Below are positions 54,206-62,593 of a DNA stretch of 64,000 bases, piece by piece. The notes under the pieces are model-generated. The model worked only from the letters and a program-made list of their open reading frames with translations. It ran no database searches and was not told the DNA's origin. The stretch comes from Clostridia bacterium. Its GTDB lineage: Bacteria > Bacillota > Clostridia > Acetivibrionales > JAFADI01. Each line of letters starts with the position of its first letter. The stretch's first letter is position 1. The position numbers were made by a program, and so were the translations under genes. The DNA lies in NCBI GenBank assembly GCA_026418695.1, contig JAOAAU010000069.1, forward strand, positions 1-64,000. The letters are read 5' to 3'.

Positions 54206-55198
54206 CTATCCTACAACCTCGCTGGCTTTCCCCAGGCTGCTCCATTTGCCGCATCGGTCTCCCCAGCGTGCAAGTACATCGCCATTGGAGTATATCTCAA
54301 TCACTTCGCAAAGATTGGAGCAATCATGACACTCCACGCTCTTTGCCTGATACTCGTTGTCTGCTGTTTGGAAACCATAGAAGTTTGTGGGACTTGATCC
54401 GGCGGCCATCTTTTCCTTTGCGATGAGCGCTGCTCCGTAAGCCCCCATCACATCGTGATATTCCGGAATAACGATCTTGATACCCAAAGCTTTTTCGAAG
54501 GCGGCGACGATTCCAATATTGGCCGCAACCCCGCCCTGGAAAACAACAGGTTCCTTGATCTCCTTGGATTTTGCAAGGTTGTTCAAGTAGTTTCGCACCA
54601 GTGCCTCGCACAATCCGCTGATGATGTCCTCCAGAGTATGTCCTGTCTGCTGTTTGTGAATCATATCGGATTCAGCAAAAACAGCACATCTCCCTGCAAT
54701 TCTTACCGGCGTCTGTGATCGCAGTGCATAGGCCCCAAATTCACTAATGGGAATGTTCAGTCTTGCTGCCTGTCTGTCCAAAAATGAACCTGTACCCGCA
54801 GCACAGACGGTATTCATGGCAAAATCGTAGACAACTCCATTCCTCAAGATGATGATTTTTGAATCCTGCCCTCCAATTTCAAGGATGGTCTTAACCCCCG
54901 GTATGACTTTTTGGGCAGCGACTGCATGAGAAGTAATCTCATTCTTTACGATATCAGCCCCAATAATGACACTGGCAAGCTGTCTTCCGCTTCCTGTTGT
55001 CCCAACCCCCTTGATTCTTACCTTGTCATCAAGCTTTTCAGCAAGGATTTTCATCCCATCCCGCATTGCATTAATGGGCTGTCCGCCGGTACGCAGATAT
55101 AGTTTTTCTATGACATGATCCTTTTCATCAATCACTACAAGATTGGTACTCACAGATCCGACATCAATTCCCAAATAGCACGGTTGCTTCTCCAACAT
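54206..55198 (-). CDS. Acyl-CoA dehydratase activase-like ATPase (BadF/BcrA family)
   Basis: 330 residues of ASKHA fold: LGIDVGSVSTNLVVID phosphate loop near 9, GVGTTGSGRQLA near 64, TILEIGGQDSKII near 99, and the cluster-Cys region TVCAAGTGSFLDRQAARL with a second Cys in IAGRCAVFAESD. In known activases the two Cys from each monomer bind one [4Fe-4S] at the dimer face and pass electrons to a dehydratase. No dehydratase A/B subunit is present. Its start overlaps the preceding gene by 35 bases. Confidence 0.9.
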   Translation of the reverse strand: MLEKQPCYLGIDVGSVSTNLVVIDEKDHVIEKLYLRTGGQPINAMRDGMKILAEKLDDKVRIKGVGTTGSGRQLASVIIGADIVKNEITSHAVAAQKVIPGVKTILEIGGQDSKIIILRNGVVYDFAMNTVCAAGTGSFLDRQAARLNIPISEFGAYALRSQTPVRIAGRCAVFAESDMIHKQQTGHTLEDIISGLCEALVRNYLNNLAKSKEIKEPVVFQGGVAANIGIVAAFEKALGIKIVIPEYHDVMGAYGAALIAKEKMAAGSSPTNFYGFQTADNEYQAKSVECHDCSNLCEVIEIYSNGDVLARWGDRCGKWSSLGKASEVVG

Positions 55199-56279
55199 TT
55201 TTTCTCTCCCTTCTTCGTTTCAGCAGATCAACAAATGCTTCAATTCTTGTATCATATCCGGCTTCACCGGTCATTTCATCAATAATCAATGTCAATACTG
55301 AGATATCATAATCCCTCTCAACGGCAGGAAGTATACTCTCTGCTACGATTTCCGGCATGCAGGTCAGGGGATACACCTGGATCACACCATCATATCCTTC
55401 TTTTGCATACAGCACCGTATGCCCTAGGGTTTCCTGGGCATGCCCGCCGATCATGGTTCCAAGATACGGCCGGGCAGCTTCTGCATACCGCAGGTCCCGT
55501 GGAAGATGCAGTGCGTTTTTAATGATATGCTCAATGATCCATCCGCTGACAGTAACCTGCCGATCAACCTCTATTCCCATATTCCCGAGCTTTGAGGCAA
55601 TATTGTTGTTTGTAAAAGGATCAATGGTTGTATAGATTTCTCCCACGATGCCAACCTTTAGCGGAACAAAGTCTCGGTCCATGTCGATACTGAGAAGCTC
55701 ACTGGTAGCATCCCGGATCAACTTTTTTATTTCTGAACTTCCAGCAGTTTTAAGGACCTTGTTTAAAAAAGCTTTATAAATCCTGTCGGTATCTCCCTTA
55801 TGCACTTCTCTGGGCCGCACTCTGAAAGAGAGCCTCTCAAAGTCATCCATCATCTTTGCGATCTGTGTTACATCCTTAAGGACCCTGCTGATTTTGACTA
55901 CATTCAAGCCTCCGGTTAGCTTCTTCACCCTCCGGAGGAACTCAGGCAGTCCTTGATCCGGCCATTCCAGCGCAATCACGTCCAGTTCGCAGCCGATATC
56001 CTTGAGAATCTCTCTGTTCATCTCACTATAGTATCCGAATCTGCAGGGTCCACAGCCGCCGGTGATAATCATGGTATCTGCACCTTGCCTGTGTGCCTGG
56101 ACAAAATTGCCGATATTGATTTTCAGGGGAAGGCAGGCAAGCTCCGGAGCATATTTTGTGCCGATCTCCAGCGTCTTTTTACTGTTAAAAGGCGGAATTA
56201 CATAGTCAATGCCGAAATCATCCATCAGCGCTTTGGCACAAATATATGTATTACCCATATGCGGGAATGTTACTTTCAT
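55164..56279 (-). CDS. Activase-associated DUF2229 (HgdB-like) protein, copy 2
   Basis: 371 residues. MKVTFPHMGNTYICAKALMDDFGIDYVIPP opening, PELACLPLKINIGNF near 48, MIITGGCGPCRFGYYSEM near 73, and late HAQETLGHT and MTGEAGYDTRIEAF. Several conserved Cys suggest an iron-sulfur cluster. The family is related to 2-hydroxyacyl-CoA dehydratase D subunits, but no reaction is proved. It overlaps both neighbours (29 and 35 bases), so it is part of a tightly coupled three-gene unit. Confidence 0.85.
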   Translation of the reverse strand: MKVTFPHMGNTYICAKALMDDFGIDYVIPPFNSKKTLEIGTKYAPELACLPLKINIGNFVQAHRQGADTMIITGGCGPCRFGYYSEMNREILKDIGCELDVIALEWPDQGLPEFLRRVKKLTGGLNVVKISRVLKDVTQIAKMMDDFERLSFRVRPREVHKGDTDRIYKAFLNKVLKTAGSSEIKKLIRDATSELLSIDMDRDFVPLKVGIVGEIYTTIDPFTNNNIASKLGNMGIEVDRQVTVSGWIIEHIIKNALHLPRDLRYAEAARPYLGTMIGGHAQETLGHTVLYAKEGYDGVIQVYPLTCMPEIVAESILPAVERDYDISVLTLIIDEMTGEAGYDTRIEAFVDLLKRRRERKNVGEATVLFGN

Positions 56280-57243
56280 TGAGTTTCCTCCATCGTATCA
56301 TATCAATAAATGCTTCCAGCCTTGTATCCATTCCGGCTTCTCCGGAATGCTCATCCAACGTCAGAACAATGAACGGGATATCGCTGTTTTGCCGGATCCT
56401 CCTCTCTACCATATCGCAGACGAAGGAATCCACCCCGCATCCAAAAGACATGACGTAGATGACCCCGTCCATGCCCTCTCTACCCAAAAAATGAAGCGCA
56501 CTTCCTACCGCACGCCTTCCAAAATTCCAGAACATCCTCTTTCGAAGAGCCTTGTGCATCTGATTAATATCCGACTCGTCCACCATATCGATCGTATGAA
56601 TGTTGATGTTATTCTTCCTCAGCTTTGCCAGCATCTCCATGCTCACATAACTGTCAAACAGGTTGTAAGCATGTCCGATGACTGCAATATCCAGCGTCAA
56701 TTCCTTCTTCGGATGGATCCTTGCTGATTTCTTACTGAATATTTCATCCGGAAGGATTCCGCTTTTTAATTTCTCCTTGTGCGCTTCATGACTTTGCAAT
56801 GCTTTTTTATAGGCTTTTCTGATTTCCGTACTGTTACTGCTAAAATTCATTCCGATTTCATAGGCAGCTTTGTACGCATTGCTGCTTGACTTCCTTAAAT
56901 TGATTTCCGTATCAATGATCCGGGGTAAACCTTGCAGCGTGTGCTTTATCATATCCGGCAAACCGCCGATTTTAGGACAAATATATTCGTTTTTTGAAAC
57001 ACTTGTCAGCCGGGGTATAAATAAATAGTCCACTTTTCCAACCAAATTGAGAACATGTCCGTGAAACACCTTCAACGGCAGGCAAGCCTCATCCACACAG
57101 GATTTCACGCCTGCGTCCAGAATCTGTTTGGAGGTAGGCTCCGATAAGATTACTTGTGCCCCCAATTCTTCGAAAAAACGCTTCCAAAGCGGATAATACT
57201 CATAAAAGAATAAACCTCTGGGAATTCCAACGGTTTTTGGCAT
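56251..57243 (-). CDS. Activase-associated DUF2229 protein, copy 1
   Basis: 330 residues. KTVGIPRGLFFYEYYPLWKRFFEELGA opening, SCVDEACLPLKVFHGHV near 48-64 (Cys pair), LFIPRLTSVSKNEYICPKIGG near 74, and the closing DEHSGEAGMDTRLEAFIDM. It shares the Cys/His pattern and the SGEAG-DTR motif with the next gene, so they are paralogues. AGGTG precedes ATG 57243. Function unknown; inferred partner of the activase. Confidence 0.85.
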   Translation of the reverse strand: MPKTVGIPRGLFFYEYYPLWKRFFEELGAQVILSEPTSKQILDAGVKSCVDEACLPLKVFHGHVLNLVGKVDYLFIPRLTSVSKNEYICPKIGGLPDMIKHTLQGLPRIIDTEINLRKSSSNAYKAAYEIGMNFSSNSTEIRKAYKKALQSHEAHKEKLKSGILPDEIFSKKSARIHPKKELTLDIAVIGHAYNLFDSYVSMEMLAKLRKNNINIHTIDMVDESDINQMHKALRKRMFWNFGRRAVGSALHFLGREGMDGVIYVMSFGCGVDSFVCDMVERRIRQNSDIPFIVLTLDEHSGEAGMDTRLEAFIDMIRWRKLNESNIPAYG

Positions 57244-57435
57244 CCATCAACACCTCGAAAGATATTATTGTCCTTTGATTTTTAATTTATACTTTTAAAC
57301 GCTTTCGTTAAACTGCACTCAAGTGTTGAATTTCACGGTTTATAGACAACTATTTACAAGATTTTTCACTTTTTCAGCTCCGAGGTATGGCGTTTTATCT
57401 GGAAAAAAAATATAATTTGATATTGTGAGGTGAAA

Positions 57436-58875
57436 ATGTTGAAAGAAAAAAAGTTTTTTGATATCCACTGCCATGCAATGAATTTAAGCCACCCGTATTT
57501 TCTCTCTTTTATCAAGCAGTTTAATATTCCTCTTTTGCTTGCGGCAAATTCCCTTTTCGGGCCGCTCAGTTCCTTTATTATAGGAAAAAAGATCAATAAG
57601 GTTGAAAACCTGATGTCTGTTATGGAAAATGACGTTGGTAACATCTTTTTCCTCATGGAAAGCTGTATCAAGAATTGCCAGCCCCCCCTCGTCCGAAACG
57701 GGAAAGTGAACATTGGGGGAAATGAGTATTCAAAAATCGTACTTACCCCCCTGTTAATTGATTTCGGGTATAAAGGAATGGCTTCTGCCGCAATCCATTA
57801 CAATGAACCTTCCCATAAGCCCGTTGTTGAACAGGTCATTGATGTTTTCAACGGAATCAAGGCCTATAAAGAGAAATATGAAAACGGTGGTAATCTTTTT
57901 GAGATTTTTCCGTTTTTGGGAATCAATACCCAGAACTATCCCTTGGGAAAGGAAACGACTGAGAAAGTCGGCAGTGAACCGCCCCTTCACTTTCTGCCCC
58001 GCGAACTTCAACGGAAGGTTCTTTATAGAAAAAAGTCGGGAAAGCTTGTATTTAGAGGCGAAATGCGTCCTGACGAAAAAAATGCGCTGGCTGAACTTTT
58101 TATCCGATCGGAGGACAAAAACGCTGTTGAACGATTATTTAAGAATTCTCAGGACCTTAAGAAAAGAAATACCATTCCCAAAATGCTTGAGAAGTATTTT
58201 GCACAGTATCACAGAAATCCTAATGAATTGTTGTCCAAGATGGGCGCTTTCGATGGGAATATTGAAAACCTGACTTCAAACTTTTTTTCCGGTATCAAGG
58301 TCTACCCTCCGCTAGGATTTGATCCTTGGCCGGAAGGCGATAAGGAAGAACTGCGAAAGGTCAAATATCTTTATCGCTACTGCTGCAAAAAGAAGATTCC
58401 CATTACAGCCCACTGTAATGAAAGCGGATTTGTTGTGCTGAATAAGAAGCAGGTACAGACCTACACTTCCCCTGATCAATGGGAAAAAGTCCTGAAACGA
58501 TATCCAGAACTCAAACTGAATCTGGCGCATATGGGAAGGCAGAATAAATTTCTTGGGATCTTGAATATGCATCAATGGTCAAGAAAGGCATTAAAATTGG
58601 CGCTGAAATACGAAAATGTATACATTGATTTTTCTTGTCGCGGAGATGAAGACAAATTCTATAAGCTTCTTAAAAAACTTATTGCAGAATTTCCAGAAAA
58701 ACAAAGAGAGAAGTTAATGAAAAGAATACTCTTCGGTTCGGATTTTTCCATCAACCTGATGTGGTGCAGTTCCTATAATGAATATATGAACTGTTTCTCC
58801 AACACCCCGGTTTTAAGTCCCCAGGAAAAAGATCTCTTTGGAAGCATGAATCCGGAGAAATTCCTTTTTGACTAG
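57436..58875 (+). CDS. Amidohydrolase-family metal-dependent hydrolase
   Basis: About 479 residues. FFDIHCHAMN near 8-16 (HxH metal site), a long insert (residues 50-290), then ITAHCNESGFV near 325, LNLAHMGRQNKF near 360 and RILFGSDFSINLMW near 435-448 (metal Asp). This is the TIM-barrel amidohydrolase_2 pattern. The GAGGTGA site fits ATG 57436. The substrate is unknown. It sits alone on the + strand between two minus-strand clusters. Confidence 0.8.
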   Translation: MLKEKKFFDIHCHAMNLSHPYFLSFIKQFNIPLLLAANSLFGPLSSFIIGKKINKVENLMSVMENDVGNIFFLMESCIKNCQPPLVRNGKVNIGGNEYSKIVLTPLLIDFGYKGMASAAIHYNEPSHKPVVEQVIDVFNGIKAYKEKYENGGNLFEIFPFLGINTQNYPLGKETTEKVGSEPPLHFLPRELQRKVLYRKKSGKLVFRGEMRPDEKNALAELFIRSEDKNAVERLFKNSQDLKKRNTIPKMLEKYFAQYHRNPNELLSKMGAFDGNIENLTSNFFSGIKVYPPLGFDPWPEGDKEELRKVKYLYRYCCKKKIPITAHCNESGFVVLNKKQVQTYTSPDQWEKVLKRYPELKLNLAHMGRQNKFLGILNMHQWSRKALKLALKYENVYIDFSCRGDEDKFYKLLKKLIAEFPEKQREKLMKRILFGSDFSINLMWCSSYNEYMNCFSNTPVLSPQEKDLFGSMNPEKFLFD

Positions 58876-58899
58876 AAAAAAGAAAAATAATGCTTTGTG

Positions 58900-58934
58900 A
58901 AAATAGGATTCATTTCTTAAATGAATCCTATTTT
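58900..58934. terminator. Very long bidirectional terminator
   Basis: A perfect 16-bp stem (AAAATAGGATTCATTT and complement) with a 3-base loop. The stop codon of the convergent PHP gene (58917-58919) lies in the loop. Confidence 0.93.
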
Positions 58935-59654
58935 TTTATAAGAATTCTTTTTTAGCGCCCGTATCAACCCCTCAGAACTTAACTCTTCAACCTCGATAAA
59001 GCTTTCTCTCTCAAGGATGTCCCAAAGGTAATGCGCATCCGATGATCGTATAAAAGAATACCTGTCCAGATAGGGATGCTGAATCTGGAAGCTTTCGCAG
59101 CTGCACATTTTTGAAATCTCGACACAGGTAATATTCAGATAATCCGGGATCATCCCAAGATTTGAAATAATACTGTAGGATTCTCGATCAATATGTGCCG
59201 GAATTGCCACTCCGCCAAGTTCCTCAACCTTGCTAAACACATCATCAACACTGATATCCGCAGCTGTTATCAAAAATCTTCTTTCCTGTTCAAGAGGATT
59301 ATCCTCATCATCCAGTACCAACTGCTGTCCGAATATTTCTTCCCGATTTTCTCTGACCGGAAGAGCTGAATATACGATTTCCTGCATTTTTTTTGCTTCC
59401 TCGAGAGTTGGAAACAGGCAGACCACATGCACCTCTTCCTTGGTTTCCACTTCCATTCCCGGAACAACCACAATTCCCTTTTTGCAGGCACAATTGATCA
59501 CCGCTTCACAATTTTTTACAGAATTATGATCGGTGATCGCTATGATATCAAGTCCTTTAAGAAATGCCATGTTGGCGATGTTATTAGGGGTCATGTCATT
59601 ATCCCCGCACGGCGAAAGCGCGGTATGAATATGCAAATCTACGGCAACCTTCAT
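58917..59654 (-). CDS. PHP-domain phosphoesterase
   Basis: 245 residues. DLHIHTALSPCGD (first metal motif), ITDHNSVKNCEAV, VVVPGMEVETKEEVHVVCLFP, PAHIDRESYS and SDAHYL: the full set of PHP metal ligands. Such stand-alone PHP proteins hydrolyse phosphoester or nucleotide bonds; exact substrate unknown. AAGGAG precedes ATG 59654. Last gene of the hydrogenase-like cluster, 15 bases after a DRTGG protein. Confidence 0.9.
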   Translation of the reverse strand: MKVAVDLHIHTALSPCGDNDMTPNNIANMAFLKGLDIIAITDHNSVKNCEAVINCACKKGIVVVPGMEVETKEEVHVVCLFPTLEEAKKMQEIVYSALPVRENREEIFGQQLVLDDEDNPLEQERRFLITAADISVDDVFSKVEELGGVAIPAHIDRESYSIISNLGMIPDYLNITCVEISKMCSCESFQIQHPYLDRYSFIRSSDAHYLWDILERESFIEVEELSSEGLIRALKKNSYKKIGFI

Positions 59655-59669
59655 GGTGCATCTCCTTGG

Positions 59670-60002
59670 CTAAACTTTGAATTCATGGGCCAAACAGCAT
59701 ATTTCATATGCACTCTTATCAGAACTTAATATTGCTATGCCTTCTTCCATTGCTTTATTGACTGTAGGTTCTTCTACATGGATTCCTTCCGGAATGATGA
59801 CACACGCAACTTCGGTCAGTAGCGCTACTGCAACAACATTAAGATGCGTGTGTACTGTGATCCATGCATTGTTTTTATTGGCATGAGACATCACCCAACT
59901 GAGAAGATCACAAACATAGGCTCCCGCTAGTTCCTTATCCAGTCCCTTGTCGCCAGTCAGCACCTTCATTCCGGTTTTTTCAGCAAATTCTCTAACATTC
60001 AT
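59670..60002 (-). CDS. DRTGG-domain protein (downstream copy)
   Basis: 110 residues from ATG 60002 (GGGGG site; 60029 rejected). The fold is VREFAEKTGMKVLTGDKGLDKELAGAYVCDLLSWVM then AWITVHTHLNVVAVALLTEVACVII and EGIAILSSDKSAYEICCL. DRTGG domains sit beside CBS or kinase domains as small-ligand sensors. It overlaps the hydrogenase-like gene by 11 bases. Paralogue of 61922-62275. Confidence 0.85.
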   Translation of the reverse strand: MNVREFAEKTGMKVLTGDKGLDKELAGAYVCDLLSWVMSHANKNNAWITVHTHLNVVAVALLTEVACVIIPEGIHVEEPTVNKAMEEGIAILSSDKSAYEICCLAHEFKV

Positions 60003-61332
60003 CTTCAATTCCCCCTTTTGTCGGTTCACTTTCCTTGTCCAGTACCGGAGGCATTTTCTTCTCCAGTTCCATCATCTGAATTGCCAGGTCACGGACCTTT
60101 TCTCTAAGCTTGAATATGCAGTCCGTCTCATTGGCATTTTCTCTTACGATATCTTCCGCCAGCGCTCTGCAGCTGGGAGCACCGCATGCTCCGCAATCCA
60201 GCCCGGGGAGTTCCTTATGGATCAATTCCAGCGTTTCCAGTTTCTTCATAGCTTTGACCATATCCTTGTCAAGCTTCATGACCGGTTTATACTCAACATT
60301 TCCCGTCCAGACCAAATCATCATACTTGTCAATTTCCTTCTGAGGAAGGTCTTTATCCTTTGCCTGGTCAATATATTTCTTCAATCTGGTTTTTGCCACA
60401 TAAAGATTCTCTACCGTCAGCGGGCCGCCCAAGCAACCGCCATTGCAAGCAAGGGCTTCAATGAAATCAACATCTTCAATCCGGTCATTTTCTATTTCAT
60501 CAAGAATCGTAATCACATTGTGAATACCGTCTACTGCCAAAAACTTCTCGGTGCCCAAAGCCAGGCTTTCACCGCCTGAATTTGCCCAGCGGATCCCCTC
60601 AAATCCTGCCTGTTCCAAGTCCTCCGCATTTTTTATCTTTCCGAGACTGTTTAATATCTTAAGATAAATATCCTTTATGGATAAAACGCCGTCTACATTG
60701 GAATTTTCCTTCTCGTAAGGAGCCTTTACGCTCGTAACCTTTGCTGCGCAAGGCGTAATGAAAAACACACCGATATCCTCACTGGACAGCTTGAGACTGT
60801 CCATCACTTCTTTCCTGACAATCTTGGCGGCAACCTCCATAGGAGATTCCAGCTTGACAATATTATCAATAAGGCTTGGAAATCTAACTTGGATCAGCCG
60901 GACCACAGCCGGGCATGCAGAAGAAATCAGGGGTTTATTTACCCATTCTTCCTGGATCAGTTTTCTGGTGGCATCCGAAACGATTTCTGCAGCCTTCGCC
61001 ACCTCATAGACGCGATGAAATCCCATTCCCTTCAAAGCTGTCAGGATATGATTCCTGGATGCGGCATTCTTAAACTGCCCATATAAGGATGGCGCAGGTA
61101 CGGCTACCCTATATTTGAATGAATAGATCAGGTTGAAGGGATCCGAAATTGCTTGTTTAGCATGATATGGGCAGACCCGGATGCATTCTCCGCAGTCGAT
61201 ACATCTTTCATTGATGATTCTTGCCTTGCTTTTTCGAACTCTGATGGCTTCCGTAGGACATCTTTTGATACAGTTGGTGCAGCCTCTGCACCTGCTTTCA
61301 TCCAGTGTAACAGAATGAAAATATGTCCCCAT
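59992..61332 (-). CDS. Sensory [FeFe]-hydrogenase-like protein
   Basis: 446 residues from ATG 61332. Two [4Fe-4S] ferredoxin motifs at Cys15/18/21/25 and Cys44/47/50/54. H-cluster Cys are Cys140 (SSACPAVV), Cys195 (ITPCAAK), Cys296 and Cys300 (ALACNGGCLGG), all four kept. The proton-transfer Cys that precedes Cys140 in catalytic enzymes is Ala, as in HydS-type sensors. A C-terminal FeS domain has Cys380/383/388/405. Probably a slow or sensing hydrogenase that passes a redox signal. Partners: HATPase, two DRTGG proteins and PHP. Confidence 0.9.
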   Translation of the reverse strand: MGTYFHSVTLDESRCRGCTNCIKRCPTEAIRVRKSKARIINERCIDCGECIRVCPYHAKQAISDPFNLIYSFKYRVAVPAPSLYGQFKNAASRNHILTALKGMGFHRVYEVAKAAEIVSDATRKLIQEEWVNKPLISSACPAVVRLIQVRFPSLIDNIVKLESPMEVAAKIVRKEVMDSLKLSSEDIGVFFITPCAAKVTSVKAPYEKENSNVDGVLSIKDIYLKILNSLGKIKNAEDLEQAGFEGIRWANSGGESLALGTEKFLAVDGIHNVITILDEIENDRIEDVDFIEALACNGGCLGGPLTVENLYVAKTRLKKYIDQAKDKDLPQKEIDKYDDLVWTGNVEYKPVMKLDKDMVKAMKKLETLELIHKELPGLDCGACGAPSCRALAEDIVRENANETDCIFKLREKVRDLAIQMMELEKKMPPVLDKESEPTKGGIEDEC

Positions 61333-61496
61333 TAAAACACCCCGTTCTATTTTCAAAATGGTTATAGGAGTATGTTTGAAAATGTATGCTTTATTTTTGT
61401 AAATTCGCTAATTGTATTTGAACTTATTCATAGTGTCCGTAACTTACGATATTCTCTAGAAATATAAATATCGATATGCACACGTTAAATCTTGCA

Positions 61497-61931
61497 TTAG
61501 TAAAAATTCACAATAATCTTTACCGAGGTTCCTTTTCCAACCTCTGAATGTATGATCAACTCATCCGAATACCTTTTCATATTCGGTAAACCCATCCCGG
61601 CGCCAAAACCCATTTCTCTGATCTCGTCGCTGGCAGTGGAATATCCTTCCTGCATAGCTAGTTCCAGATCCGGGATCCCGGGACCTTCATCCCTAATGAG
61701 GATTTCAATCTTTTGTCCATCAATGATAATATCTGCTATACCACCGCCCCCATGAATCACGGCATTGATTTCCGCTTCATACATTGCTATGGCGGCCTTT
61801 TTCACCAGCTGCGGGCTCACCCCCAACTGGTTCAGCATTTTCTTCATGCTGCTGGAGGCTTCTCCTGCAGCGGTCAAATCATCCGGCAAAATCGTAAAAC
61901 TCATCTTGATGGTACCATCACTCAATCCCAT
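61497..61931 (-). CDS. Anti-sigma-factor-like ATP-binding protein (HATPase_c)
   Basis: 144 residues. The N-box is AAIAMYEAEINAVIHGG near 46-62. G1 is IRDEGPGIPDLELAMQEGYSTAS near 93, and G2 is GFGAGMGLPNMKRYSDEL near 124. This is the GHKL fold of RsbW/SpoIIAB-like serine kinases, without a histidine-kinase dimer part. It overlaps the upstream DRTGG gene by 10 bases. It could phosphorylate an anti-sigma antagonist or act with the hydrogenase-like protein. Regulated by the cluster promoter upstream of 62275. Confidence 0.9.
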   Translation of the reverse strand: MGLSDGTIKMSFTILPDDLTAAGEASSSMKKMLNQLGVSPQLVKKAAIAMYEAEINAVIHGGGGIADIIIDGQKIEILIRDEGPGIPDLELAMQEGYSTASDEIREMGFGAGMGLPNMKRYSDELIIHSEVGKGTSVKIIVNFY

Positions 61932-62275
61932 ACACCTCTTCCGATCATTCCCTGACTATACAACTTCCCGCAGGATATAAACATAGGGTGCTTCGTTCTT
62001 AAAACGGTGATCCCTTTTTCCTTCGCAAGGTCAATGATATTTTGAGGCGGGTTTTTCCCGCGGACGAAAACGATCACTTTGATATCCATCATTTCCGCAG
62101 TTCGTATCACCTGTGGGCTGACAAGTCCGGTTAAAAGCAGAACATGGTCTTTCACAAAAGCCATAACATCACTCATCAAGTCTGCACCGCAGGCCGAGTT
62201 GATTTCCATGTCCAGATTTTCTTCCCCTGCCAGAAGTTCTGCCTCCAAAAGCTTCATAATCTCTCTAACTTTCAT
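61922..62275 (-). CDS. DRTGG-domain protein (upstream copy)
   Basis: 117 residues. KVREIMKLLEAELLAGEENLDMEINSACGADLMSDVMAFVKD, then VLLLTGLVSPQVIRTAEMMDIKVIVFVRGKNPP and a Cys near the end (FISCGKLY). AGGTG precedes ATG 62275. First gene of the five-gene cluster (DRTGG, HATPase, hydrogenase-like, DRTGG, PHP). Its two-copy arrangement around the hydrogenase-like gene suggests two partner states. Confidence 0.87.
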   Translation of the reverse strand: MKVREIMKLLEAELLAGEENLDMEINSACGADLMSDVMAFVKDHVLLLTGLVSPQVIRTAEMMDIKVIVFVRGKNPPQNIIDLAKEKGITVLRTKHPMFISCGKLYSQGMIGRGVWD

Positions 62276-62593
62276 ATGAACACCTCATGTAAAAATAATC
62301 AGAACTGTTATGAAATACAGCGAATTGGTAATATCGGATGTATTATAGATTCATGATAGATGTATTATATCATATTGTTCCCCAATAAAGAATCTATTAG
62401 CAAAATTTGTACTAATATTAATACATCTATTCTATTCTGAGAAGCTTACTTCTGCACATGTTTCCAACGATATCTTTTAAGATGAAATCTTTAAGGAAAT
62501 AAATACTCCCTTCTCCTATATGGAGAAGGGAGTATAAAAGCTAGTATTCACAAATCCCGCATGCAATTCACACAAACATGTTGATTAATTCGC
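62276..62593. other. Intergenic region between the hydrogenase cluster and a stalk-domain gene
   Basis: 318 AT-rich bases. It holds the promoter side of the hydrogenase-like cluster and the terminator at 62503-62535. No gene or riboswitch seen. Confidence 0.5.
62503..62535 (-). terminator. Terminator of the stalk-domain gene
   Basis: A perfect 14-bp stem ATACTCCCTTCTCC / GGAGAAGGGAGTAT with a 5-base loop; on the minus strand TTATTT follows. Confidence 0.85.

Noticed and set aside
56209-56727. 172-codon plus-strand frame
   Set aside because: Antisense to the DUF2229 gene, which is supported by motif, ribosome site and overlap pattern.
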